The notes under the pieces: model-generated | What the model saw: the letters and a program-made list of their open reading frames with translations, nothing else | What the model was told of the DNA's origin: nothing | The model's database searches: none | Translations under genes and position numbers: made by a program | Assembly (NCBI GenBank): GCA_028697555.1 | Contig: JAQVEX010000006.1 | Location: 1-61,067 of the forward strand | Direction: 5' to 3' | Source: Lentimicrobiaceae bacterium | GTDB lineage: Bacteria; Bacteroidota; Bacteroidia; Bacteroidales; UBA4417 | Length of the DNA: 61,067 nt | In this document: in pieces, positions 8,100 to 16,138 of the stretch | Layout of the letters: the number at the start of each line of letters is the position of its first letter | Position numbering within the stretch: the first letter of the stretch is position 1

Positions 8100-10625
8100 A
8101 TGAGTGCAATTACATACATTATAATATGCTCGGTATTATCAATACTTGTTTTGGTTGGAATTTCCTTTATGAGCAAGGTAAAAACCGCCGTTTTAGGAAA
8201 CTTGTTAAGTGCATTTAGCTTATTTACAGGAATAGTTATCACATTAATATATTACAATATTTTTAATGTAACGACCATATACATTTTTCTTGCAATAGGA
8301 TTAATATTAGGATATATACTCGCAGTAAGGGTAAAAATGATAGAAATGCCACAAATGGTTGCTATTTTCAACGGTTTGGGCGGTTTCGCTTCCGGCTTGG
8401 TCGGTATTTTATCTCTTGAAGGTATAGGTATTAATCCAAACAGTCCAACCGAATATGTTACTTTTTCAAACGTTACAGCTACTTTAGCTATAGTTGTGGG
8501 TTTTATCACTCTTGTTGGAAGTTTGGTTGCTGCCGGCAAACTGCATAAAATTCTTGCTCAAAGACCTGTAGTTTGGAAAAATCATCAACTTATCAATTTT
8601 GTTGCTATAGCAATTTCTTTGTTGATGGTTGTATTCTCTGTATTTTTAAGTAGAGATGGTTCAGTTGTATTTACACCCACCTTTATAGTTGTAATAAGTG
8701 TTTTGGCAGCATCGTTGTTTGGTTTGTCATTCTCTATAAGAGTTGGCGGAGCCGATATGCCCATTACAATTTCTTTGCTCAACTCATTGAGCGGTGTAGC
8801 AGGTGCTATTGCAGGTATGGCTATTGGCGATATTTTATTGGTTGCAGTTGGAGGTATTGTTGGAGCATCAGGATTGTTACTAACACAAATTATGTGTAGA
8901 GCAATGAACAGACATCTTATGGATATCTTAATGGGTAGAACTTCCGTTAGCTCGTCAGACAAAGGAAAAACACCTAAAAAAGACCCCGAAGTCAAAAAGA
9001 CTGAAACTGCAAAAGCTGATGAAGGTAAATCTATAGAAGATATTATCAAATCGGCTAAATCGGTGATTTTTGTTCCAGGATACGGTATGGCTCTAGCTCA
9101 AGCACAATCGCATGTAAAACAGCTTGCAGATAGATTTATAATAAACGGAGCAGACGTTAAATTTGCAATTCACCCCGTGGCTGGACGTATGCCCGGACAT
9201 ATGAGTGTACTGCTTGCCGAAGCTGACGTGCCTTTCAACAAATTGTTTGAAATGCAAAAAATTAATGACGATTTCAAAAATACCGACTTGGTTATCGTGA
9301 TTGGTGCAAACGACGTTTTGAATCCTGCAGCTAGAGATGCCGAAGGCACACCTATCTATGGAATGCCTGTACTTAACGTCGACCATGCTAAAAACATAAT
9401 TATTTGCAACTTCGACACAAAACCGGGGTATTCTGGCGTTGATAACCCATTGTACGACAACAAAGAAAATGTTACTCTTTTCTTAGGCGATGCCAAAGAA
9501 TCGGTTAATAAACTTATCAATATTATTATTGGCAAAGTTGATGAAAAAGCAGAGACTAAAGTTGACAACGAAGAAGATAAACTTAACGAGAAACTAAAAT
9601 CGGCGAAATCGGTTATTTTTGTTCCCGGATATGGTATGGCTCTTGCTCAAGCACAGTCGCACGTAAAACAACTTGCCGACAAGTTTATAATAAACGGAGC
9701 AGACGTTAAATTTGCTATTCACCCTGTGGCAGGACGTATGCCCGGACATATGAGTGTGTTGCTTGCCGAAGCCGACGTGCCTTTCAACAAATTGTTTGAA
9801 ATGCAGAAAATTAACGACGATTTTAAAAATACCGACTTGGTTATCGTTGTTGGTGCAAACGACGTTTTGAACCCCGCTGCCAGAGATGCAGAAGGCACAC
9901 CAATATACGGAATGCCCGTGCTCAACGTCGACCACAGCAAAAACATAATAATTTGCAACTTCGACACAAAGCCCGGATACTCCGGCGTTGATAACCCATT
10001 GTACGACAACAAAGAAAATGTTATTCTTTTGCTTGGCGATGCCAAAGAATCGGTTAATAAACTTATTAATATTATTTCGGCTAAGTCTGATGAAAAAAGC
10101 GAGACTAAAAAAGAAGACAATCTTGATGACAAATTAAAATCTGCGAAATCGGTGATTTTTGTACCAGGATATGGTATGGCTCTAGCTCAAGCTCAGTCGC
10201 ATGTAAAACAACTTGCCGATAAATTAACAGCCAACGGTGCTGATGTTAAATTTGCTATTCACCCTGTGGCAGGACGTATGCCCGGACATATGAGTGTGTT
10301 GCTTGCCGAAGCTGACGTACCTTTCAACAAGTTGTATGAAATGCAGAAAATTAACGACGACTTCAAAAATACCGACTTGGTTATTGTTGTTGGCGCAAAC
10401 GACGTTTTAAATCCGGCTGCCAGAGATGCTGAAGGTACACCTATTTATGGAATGCCTGTGCTTAATGTCGATCACAGCAAAAACATAATAATTTGCAACT
10501 TCGACACCAAACCAGGATACTCCGGCGTTGATAATCCGCTGTACGATAACAAAGAAAATGTTACTCTTCTGTTAGGCGACGCCAAAGAATCGGTTAGTAA
10601 GCTTATTAATATTTTTAATAACTAA
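8100..10625 (+). CDS. pntB: NAD(P) transhydrogenase beta subunit with three tandem NADP(H)-binding domains (PntB)
   Basis: At 841 residues it is nearly twice the usual ~460. Residues 1 to about 275 form the multi-helix proton-channel domain II. Three almost identical domain III copies follow, starting near residues 317, 500 and 680 (bases 9048, 9597 and 10137). Each has the nucleotide loop GYGMALAQAQ, the IHPVAGRMPGHMSVLLAEA stretch and GANDVLNPAA. Linkers of 15-20 residues rich in Asp, Glu and Lys separate them. The copies differ at many third codon positions but hardly in protein, so all three appear to be under selection. In all three, the K-R-S that contacts the NADP 2'-phosphate in E. 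coli PntB is replaced by N-F-D (CNFDTKPGYSGVDNPLY). Nucleotide preference may therefore differ. Confidence 0.95.
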   Translation: MSAITYIIICSVLSILVLVGISFMSKVKTAVLGNLLSAFSLFTGIVITLIYYNIFNVTTIYIFLAIGLILGYILAVRVKMIEMPQMVAIFNGLGGFASGLVGILSLEGIGINPNSPTEYVTFSNVTATLAIVVGFITLVGSLVAAGKLHKILAQRPVVWKNHQLINFVAIAISLLMVVFSVFLSRDGSVVFTPTFIVVISVLAASLFGLSFSIRVGGADMPITISLLNSLSGVAGAIAGMAIGDILLVAVGGIVGASGLLLTQIMCRAMNRHLMDILMGRTSVSSSDKGKTPKKDPEVKKTETAKADEGKSIEDIIKSAKSVIFVPGYGMALAQAQSHVKQLADRFIINGADVKFAIHPVAGRMPGHMSVLLAEADVPFNKLFEMQKINDDFKNTDLVIVIGANDVLNPAARDAEGTPIYGMPVLNVDHAKNIIICNFDTKPGYSGVDNPLYDNKENVTLFLGDAKESVNKLINIIIGKVDEKAETKVDNEEDKLNEKLKSAKSVIFVPGYGMALAQAQSHVKQLADKFIINGADVKFAIHPVAGRMPGHMSVLLAEADVPFNKLFEMQKINDDFKNTDLVIVVGANDVLNPAARDAEGTPIYGMPVLNVDHSKNIIICNFDTKPGYSGVDNPLYDNKENVILLLGDAKESVNKLINIISAKSDEKSETKKEDNLDDKLKSAKSVIFVPGYGMALAQAQSHVKQLADKLTANGADVKFAIHPVAGRMPGHMSVLLAEADVPFNKLYEMQKINDDFKNTDLVIVVGANDVLNPAARDAEGTPIYGMPVLNVDHSKNIIICNFDTKPGYSGVDNPLYDNKENVTLLLGDAKESVSKLINIFNN
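9048..10622 (+). repeat. three in-frame ~490-bp repeats encoding domain III of PntB
   Basis: Repeat starts are at 9048, 9597 and 10137, giving periods of 549 and 540 bases, both multiples of three. Protein identity between copies is very high, with only a handful of conservative changes. In a sampled 66-base stretch, copies 1 and 2 differ at about ten positions, nearly all silent. Confidence 0.95.
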
Positions 10626-10663
10626 AATCGGATAATTTTTTTAAGACATCAATACTATAATAC

Positions 10664-10705
10664 TAAGGCTTTGCGTTATTTTTTTATAATGCAAAGCTTT
10701 TTTTA
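10664..10705 (+). terminator. pntB intrinsic terminator
   Basis: The stem GGCTTTGC/GCAAAGCT, extended by an A/T-paired part (TTAT/ATAA), is followed by seven T. It lies about 40 bases after the pntB stop. The T-tract runs directly into the -33 region of the next gene's promoter. Confidence 0.8.
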
Positions 10706-10735
10706 TTGTAGAATAGTAAAAAAATATTACCTTTG
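10706..10735 (+). promoter_or_regulatory. promoter of the CAP-SPOR gene
   Basis: TTG (10706-10708), 19 bases, then TACCTTTG (10728-10735) is an excellent Bacteroidota promoter, 32 bases upstream of the ATG at 10768. Confidence 0.65.
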
Positions 10736-10767
10736 GCAAGTACTTGAATTAACAATATCACACAACT

Positions 10768-11634
10768 ATGAAAAAAATAAGTCTTCCATTTATTTTAATA
10801 TTAATAATTGTTTTTTCTTTCAGCGAATTAGTAGCTCAATCCAGCAAAACTAGTTATACTGCCGGCGAAAGAGAAATATTTAATCAGATTAATTTGTTAA
10901 GAAAAAGTGAACAGAAGTCTCAATTGGTACTTTCCGACAAGTTGAGTTATGTAGCACAACTTCATATAACAGACTTGAAAGACAACTACAAATCGGAGAC
11001 GGGTTGCAGCCTGCACAGTTGGAGCGATAAAGGGAATTGGTCGGCGTGCTGTAATGCGAAAAACATGGAAGGGATTAACTGCATGAAAGTAAAACCCAAT
11101 GAAATAACCGGTTACGAGGGCTTAGGCTTTGAGCTTATTTATTGGGATAACCAAAGAGTTAACGCTAACGAAGCTGTAGAAATGTGGACAGAAAATCAAG
11201 CATCGAAAGATATGATTTTGTGCACGGGTAAGTGGTCATCGTTCGATTGGAAAGTTATGGGTGTGGCAATGGACGACAATTACGCTATTATATGGTTTGG
11301 CAACAGATTGGAGACAAGTCCCGTTGTACAACAACAAACTAAACCTACAAGTATAGAAAGTACTACCACCAAAAATATAGAAGATAATACCACCAACATT
11401 GGCGAATTGTCGAGCAGCAAATACCATATTGTTGTTTCAAGTCTGAAATCGAGAGAAATAGCACAAGAAACGGTTGATAAATACAAAAAACAGGGTTATA
11501 AAAATGCTAAAGTCATTGATAATAAATCGTTACACAGAATTATTATAGACTCTTTTAACAACGAAAGCGATGCTCGTAAAGCTCTAAGCGATTATAAAGC
11601 GCAATTCCCCGATTGCTGGTTGTTGATTTTGTAG
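10768..11634 (+). CDS. secreted CAP-domain protein with C-terminal SPOR domain
   Basis: A 288-residue exported protein. Residues 1-23 form a signal peptide ending near ELVAQS. Residues ~30-185 resemble a CAP/SCP domain: EREIFNQINLLR, a first helix with paired AQLHITDL, then a His- and Cys-rich part (GCSLHSW, SACCN), a helix with AVEMWTENQASKDMI, and the final VMGVAMDDNYAIIWFG strands. Its Cys residues suggest disulfides. After a Thr-rich linker, residues ~215-288 form a SPOR domain (YHIVVSSLKSREIAQETVDKYKKQGYKNAKVI), a fold that binds denuded peptidoglycan. I infer a periplasmic or cell-wall-associated role. It has its own promoter and stands alone. Confidence 0.75.
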   Translation: MKKISLPFILILIIVFSFSELVAQSSKTSYTAGEREIFNQINLLRKSEQKSQLVLSDKLSYVAQLHITDLKDNYKSETGCSLHSWSDKGNWSACCNAKNMEGINCMKVKPNEITGYEGLGFELIYWDNQRVNANEAVEMWTENQASKDMILCTGKWSSFDWKVMGVAMDDNYAIIWFGNRLETSPVVQQQTKPTSIESTTTKNIEDNTTNIGELSSSKYHIVVSSLKSREIAQETVDKYKKQGYKNAKVIDNKSLHRIIIDSFNNESDARKALSDYKAQFPDCWLLIL

Positions 11635-11679
11635 GTGTTTTTCTGCGTTATTTAATATTATTTGAACCATTAAAATTTT

Positions 11680-11813
11680 AGCTGTTGGCTATTAGCTGTT
11701 AGCCGTTAGCTCTTGGCTGTTGGCTATTAGCCGTTGGCTGTTGGTGATGAGTGATGAGTGATGAGTGAATGGTATTTCGAGTCAGGAGTTGGGGGTTGGG
11801 AGACGGAAGCCGG
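11680..11813. repeat. heptad-period intergenic array (site B)
   Basis: Thirteen contiguous 7-base units (11680-11770) move from GGCTGTT/AGCCGTT to AGTGATG without a phase break. After a short gap come GAGTTGG-type units (11779-11813). It fills part of a convergent spacer. The remaining bases up to 11916 hold a GC-rich stretch with no recognisable gene. Confidence 0.85.
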
Positions 11814-11916
11814 AAGTGGTAACATTTTCGGCACTTCGATACGCCTTCGGCACTCAGTGACTCCCCCCGCTACCGCACGATTGCATCGTGTGGTAATTGT
11901 TTCTGAAAGCATTAAC

Positions 11917-12738
11917 TTAGTTCATAGGAATAAAATCGAGATTGATTTTTGTTTTATCAACATTGGTATATTCCAAACGCAAAAATCCGTATTCTTGGTT
12001 ATAGTACGATTTTAAATACGACTTCCCTAACCTTGACCTTTGTTCAGCTTTAACTATGTTGCATTTGTGCTTGGCATCTCCTATGTTTATGTATTCTTTA
12101 TCTTTTAAAATCTTATATTTGTATTTCAATTTAACATCACCTTTCCATGTCTTACATTCTTCCACCGACCAATAATCTCCGACTGTCAACGACCATTTCC
12201 ATTTGGTTAAATTGGATTTTTCATGTTTTATGTACGGAAAAGGGTTAATTTCAAGAATTTTAAACATATGGTCACGTGGCGGATGCATCCATATGTTGTA
12301 TACATTTTCTATAACTCCTGTGCTAGATCTAAATGGCATTTTGTTTCCGCTGTTATAGTAATAGTATTTGATAATTGTCTGATTATATGAACTATCATAT
12401 TTTATAAATTCTGATAAATCAGGCATAACTTCCATTATCAAATGCGTTATTGTGGAATCGGTAATAGAATTTTTAGGAACAAATTTCCATTTTTTATTAG
12501 GCGAAACGGCAAAAAGAAATTCTTCACCTTCAAGATTTATATAAGAGTATTCTATTCTGAATTTTTTGCCGCTTTTATACACGGTGTTATCATCGTTGTA
12601 GCGTGTCAAACTGCTATTATCGTTAAATACTTCAACAACAATTCCGGTAGGAGTTTTTTCATAATCAATATTTTGGGAAGTTAAGTTGTACGCAATACAC
12701 ATAAATATGCCAATAATTAAAACCGCTATTTGTTTCAT
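11917..12738 (-). CDS. secreted protein of unknown function
   Basis: A 273-residue protein with a clear N-terminal signal peptide (MKQIAVLIIGIFMCIAYNLTSQ). The rest is rich in beta-strand-type alternation and Tyr/Lys/Asn, with no lipobox and no T9SS sorting domain. Segments such as KWKWSLTVGDYWSVEECKTWKGDVKLKYKYKI look like a small beta-barrel or beta-sandwich of the periplasm. I do not recognise the family. It is a single gene between the heptad array and miaA, read in the same direction as miaA but separated from it by about 70 bases. Confidence 0.6.
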   Translation of the reverse strand: MKQIAVLIIGIFMCIAYNLTSQNIDYEKTPTGIVVEVFNDNSSLTRYNDDNTVYKSGKKFRIEYSYINLEGEEFLFAVSPNKKWKFVPKNSITDSTITHLIMEVMPDLSEFIKYDSSYNQTIIKYYYYNSGNKMPFRSSTGVIENVYNIWMHPPRDHMFKILEINPFPYIKHEKSNLTKWKWSLTVGDYWSVEECKTWKGDVKLKYKYKILKDKEYINIGDAKHKCNIVKAEQRSRLGKSYLKSYYNQEYGFLRLEYTNVDKTKINLDFIPMN

Positions 12739-12809
12739 TATGATTATATTTTAAGTGTTGATTTCTATAGTGTTACAACTGCAAATTTACAGCAATTAAT
12801 TCAATAAAG

Positions 12810-13715
12810 CTACATATTACTCTTAATGTGATCAATAATCACCTCTTTCTGTTCCGGTGAAAACCACTTGTACGACTCATCTTTTTTCAACCATGTAACT
12901 TGTCTTTTGGCGTAGCGGCGGGTATTGGTTTTAATTTTCTCAACTGCTTCTTCAATTGTGTATTTGCTTTCAAAATAGTCAAAAAACTCTCTGTAACCTA
13001 CGGTTTTCAGCGAGTTTAACTCCTTATATTTATACAGTTCTTTTGCTTCGTCAATTAAGCCTGCATCAAGCATCTCATCAACTCGTACGGAAATTCTTTC
13101 GTTAAGCACTGCCCTATCCATATTTAAGGCAATCTTAATTATGTTGAAGTTGCGTTTTTTTGGTTCGTTTAAACGCTGCTCCGAAAAAGGTTTTCCGGTA
13201 ATAAGGCAGACTTCAATAGCTCTGAGTAGTCGCTGCGGATTGTCTTTATCGACAACATTATAATATTCGGGGTCTTTTTCTTTTAAAATTCTCCTAAGTT
13301 CTTCTATGCCTTTTTGTTCGAAAATATTATTCAAGGAATTTCTTAAATCGTCGGGAACGTCGGGAAAATAGTCTATACCATAACAAACCGCATCTATGTA
13401 CAAACCCGAACCACCTACCAAAAATGCAATATCTTTTTCGGCAAAAATTTCATCTAACTTTTGCAATACATCTGTTTCAAACTGCGCGACGTTGTAATAG
13501 TCTGCAATATCAAGAACATTAATAAAATGGTGTTCTACTTCTTTGAGTTGGTTTTGGTCGGGTTTGGCTACGGCAATATTAAGCTGTTTGTAAAACTGTC
13601 GGGAGTCGGCTGAAATAATAACCGTATTAAAATGCTTTGCTAATTCAATAGATAAAGAAGTTTTGCCAACGGCAGTTGGACCGGTAACAACAACTAATAA
13701 TTTATTATTCATCAT
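12810..13715 (-). CDS. miaA: tRNA dimethylallyltransferase
   Basis: A ~301-residue enzyme that adds a dimethylallyl group to A37 of tRNAs reading UNN codons. The P-loop GPTAVGKTSL is at the N-terminus, followed by ISADSRQFYKQLNIAVAKP. The middle has FLVGGSGLYIDAVCYG and the dimethylallyl/tRNA-binding region with PQRLLRAIEV. The C-terminal TRRYAKRQVTWLKKD matches the family's TRR.AKRQ.TW motif. The frame is open to a TTG at 13724, but ATG at 13715 (or 13712) gives the normal MNNKLLVVVTGPT start. The acidic gene upstream ends 17 bases before, so the two are probably co-transcribed. Confidence 0.95.
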   Translation of the reverse strand: MMNNKLLVVVTGPTAVGKTSLSIELAKHFNTVIISADSRQFYKQLNIAVAKPDQNQLKEVEHHFINVLDIADYYNVAQFETDVLQKLDEIFAEKDIAFLVGGSGLYIDAVCYGIDYFPDVPDDLRNSLNNIFEQKGIEELRRILKEKDPEYYNVVDKDNPQRLLRAIEVCLITGKPFSEQRLNEPKKRNFNIIKIALNMDRAVLNERISVRVDEMLDAGLIDEAKELYKYKELNSLKTVGYREFFDYFESKYTIEEAVEKIKTNTRRYAKRQVTWLKKDESYKWFSPEQKEVIIDHIKSNM

Positions 13716-13732
13716 AATAAACAATTACCGTG

Positions 13733-14344
13733 TTACCATTGCTCTTCGTCGTCAAATTCTTCGCCAAATTCGGATAGGTCTTCGTCCATAAAATCTTCAT
13801 CTGAAATATAATCACTATCGCTATAATCGTCGCCACTCATAAGGTCGGAAAACATATCACCAATACTGTCGCTCTCAATTTCGCCTACGCTTTTAATGAG
13901 TTTTGGATATTTGACCTTATCCTTTTTTGTAGCAATATCGGTAAGTCTAAGATAAAGCATTATGGGAGAAATGAAATCGTATTCAAGAATAAGATTCAGT
14001 TCCTTTTTATCGATTTTATCTTTAATCAAAACATCTTCCATGTTGCTAACCGGAATTTTCTTGTCTTTGCCAATAATGTCGTCATCGTCGTCTGAATCTT
14101 CATCTTCAAACTCGAAAATTTCATTTTCTTCGTCGGTTAAACCCATGTCAATCAGAGTTATTTCTTCCAACTTTCTCCATTTTTTATCACAAACATAAAA
14201 AGAAGCTAACTCATACTCATTGAAATCGACTGTTTTAATCAAGAAGTTATATAAATCTAAAAAATTGCTTTCATCATCGATTTCAATAACCCTGATAAAA
14301 TCATCATCGTCAGGAATGCTTACTTCAAAAATAAATGTATTCAT
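13733..14344 (-). CDS. acidic protein, likely PRiA4b ORF-3-like family
   Basis: A 203-residue very acidic protein. The N-terminus (MNTFIFEVSIPDDDDFIRVIEIDDESNFLDLYNFLIKTV) has the pattern of the PRiA4b ORF-3-like fold: a strand, a charged turn, then tl.dLh..i. The middle and C-terminus contain runs of Asp and Glu (FEDEDSDDDDD and DDEEQW). Bacteroidota often carry such a protein beside housekeeping genes, and its role is unknown. It sits directly upstream of miaA in the same direction. The C-terminal half has no obvious fold. Confidence in the family name is moderate. Confidence 0.55.
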   Translation of the reverse strand: MNTFIFEVSIPDDDDFIRVIEIDDESNFLDLYNFLIKTVDFNEYELASFYVCDKKWRKLEEITLIDMGLTDEENEIFEFEDEDSDDDDDIIGKDKKIPVSNMEDVLIKDKIDKKELNLILEYDFISPIMLYLRLTDIATKKDKVKYPKLIKSVGEIESDSIGDMFSDLMSGDDYSDSDYISDEDFMDEDLSEFGEEFDDEEQW

Positions 14345-14432
14345 ACTGTTTTAAATTATATTTGGTAAAAGTACAAAAAAAATATGATTGTGAATTAAAA
14401 AAATAACATTTTAATGCAAAAATTGTATTTTG

Positions 14433-14588
14433 GGGTTACGGGTCGCGTGTTTCGGGTTGCGTGGAAGCTGGGCTAATTCTAATTTCTGACTTCTTATTTT
14501 AGAAACCACTCACCACTCACCACTCACCACTCACCACTCACCACTCACCACTCACCACTCACCACTCACCACTCACCATTCACCACCC
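14433..14588. repeat. heptad-period intergenic array (site C), with 10 perfect ACCACTC units
   Basis: GGGTTAC/GGGTTGC units (14433-14467) are followed by TTCTAAT-type units (about 14477-14497). Then come ten perfect copies of ACCACTC from 14505, ending with two variant units near 14588. The array reaches into the 3' end of the cca gene and supplies its stop codon. Confidence 0.9.
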
Positions 14589-16038
14589 CAGGTCTGCACG
14601 ACAAATCAACTTCTTTCAGTCCCATTTTCTCAGCTATTTCAATCATTTTATGATAAGCCTCTTCGTAATTATTGCCAATTTCGCCTTCTAATATTGCTTC
14701 TCTGATTTCAGTTTTAATATCGCCTACTTTTTTACAAGGTGGTAGCTGAAACACTTTCATGATAACATCTCCAGAAATAGGCGGTTGCCAATTCCTAAGC
14801 TTATCTTTTTCTTCAATTTCTATTAGTTTTTGCTTGACTATCTCAAAATTGTTCAAATAACGCTTAACCTTTGCCGGATTTTTTGATGTAACGTCGGCTT
14901 GGCACAGTAGCATAAGGTCGTCGATATCATCGCCGGCATCAAAAAGTAAACGCCTGACTGCCGAATCGGTTACGCAATCGTCGGCTAAAATTATTGGTCG
15001 TAGGTGAAGCAACACCATTTTTTGAACGTATTTCATTTTTTCGTTCATGGGTAGCTTTAGGTTCGAAAATATTTTAGGAACCATTTTCATGCCTTTGAAC
15101 TCGTGTCCGTGAAATGTCCAACCTAAATTTTTATCGTATTTTTTCGTAACAGGTTTGGCAATATCGTGAAGAATGGCAGCCCAACGCAACCATAGGTTAT
15201 CAGTGTTTAGCGAAATATTGTCCAAAACTTCCAAAGTATGCAGAAAATTATCTTTATGTCCCATGCTACCGACATACTCAACACCTTTTAAGTTGACAAA
15301 TTCGGGAAAGATAATCTCCAATATTCCTGTTTCATCAAGTTTTAAAAAGCCTTTCGATGGCACTTCCGACATTATGATTTTGTTCAACTCTTCGGTAATT
15401 CTCTCTTTCGACAAAATTTTAACTCTATCGGCGTTTCTTTTAATTGCATTAAAAGTGTTTTCTTCGATTGAAAAATCGAGAGTGCACGAAAACCTTATTG
15501 CTCTTAGCATACGCAATGGGTCATCGGAAAAAGTAATATCAGGATTTGTAGGCGTAACTATTAGTTTTTTAGCCAAATCGGCTATGCCGCCAAACGGATC
15601 GACAAAACTGCCAAAGCTACTTTTTTTAATACTGATAGCCATGGCGTTGATTGTAAAATCTCTACGCAATTGGTCGTCTCTTAGCGTTCCTTTTTCAACC
15701 TTCGGATTTCGTGTATGTTTCCTATACGACTCTTTTCTAGCTCCCACAAACTCGCATTGATAGCCATTGTACTTAAACATAGCCGTGCCGTAGTTTTTGA
15801 AGATATGTACTTCACTAACTTTCAACTGTTTGGCAACAGATTCGGCAAGCAAAATACCATCGCCGGTTGTTACAAAATCGATATCCTTACTTTTTCTGTT
15901 AAGAAAAATATCTCTAACAAAACCGCCAATAACGTATGCATCGGTGTTTTGCATCTCTGCAACTTCCGAAATAGCGTGCAGCACTTCGTGCAAATCGCTA
16001 TCTGTTAAATCTAATATGTCAACAATTTGTTCTTTCAA
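14566..16038 (-). CDS. cca: CCA tRNA nucleotidyltransferase / poly(A) polymerase family with HD domain
   Basis: A 490-residue class II nucleotidyltransferase. Near residue 35 it has the catalytic GGFVRDIFLNRKSKDIDFV (G-G-x-V-R-D and the D-x-D pair). LRRDFTINAMAIS follows near residue 125, then the FSDDPLRMLRAIRFS head-domain motif. An HD-type domain starts near residue 290 (HDIAKPVTKKY, HGHEFKGM). The enzyme adds or repairs the 3' CCA of tRNA. The last seven residues (after SCRP) are encoded by the heptad array, and the stop is a TGA inside a repeat unit. ATG at 16038 gives a normal N-terminus. Confidence 0.9.
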   Translation of the reverse strand: MKEQIVDILDLTDSDLHEVLHAISEVAEMQNTDAYVIGGFVRDIFLNRKSKDIDFVTTGDGILLAESVAKQLKVSEVHIFKNYGTAMFKYNGYQCEFVGARKESYRKHTRNPKVEKGTLRDDQLRRDFTINAMAISIKKSSFGSFVDPFGGIADLAKKLIVTPTNPDITFSDDPLRMLRAIRFSCTLDFSIEENTFNAIKRNADRVKILSKERITEELNKIIMSEVPSKGFLKLDETGILEIIFPEFVNLKGVEYVGSMGHKDNFLHTLEVLDNISLNTDNLWLRWAAILHDIAKPVTKKYDKNLGWTFHGHEFKGMKMVPKIFSNLKLPMNEKMKYVQKMVLLHLRPIILADDCVTDSAVRRLLFDAGDDIDDLMLLCQADVTSKNPAKVKRYLNNFEIVKQKLIEIEEKDKLRNWQPPISGDVIMKVFQLPPCKKVGDIKTEIREAILEGEIGNNYEEAYHKMIEIAEKMGLKEVDLSCRPGVVNGEW

Positions 16039-16138
16039 AGATTATTGCTATTTGGGTGTGCAAATTTATAAAATTACAATAAATATTCGCAATCTTTGAG
16101 CTGACATCGTATTTTTTTTAATTTTGAAAACAAAAAAG

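Noticed and set aside
9048..10622. PntB triplication as a sequencing or assembly error
   Set aside because: Many silent differences and distinct linkers between copies show three separate, diverged segments.
10671..10853. 60-codon frame after pntB
   Set aside because: It overlaps the pntB terminator and the start of the CAP-SPOR gene in another frame, and has no start signals of its own.
11727..12015. Two open frames across the spacer and end of the gene at 11917
   Set aside because: They are built largely from heptad repeats and GC-rich spacer sequence, with no conserved pattern.
14505..14588. ACCACTC array as a coding repeat of cca
   Set aside because: Period 7 is not a multiple of three and the cca frame stops after seven residues in it.
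15173..15760. 195-codon frame opposite cca
   Set aside because: The cca frame has all catalytic motifs; the opposite frame has low complexity and no recognisable start.
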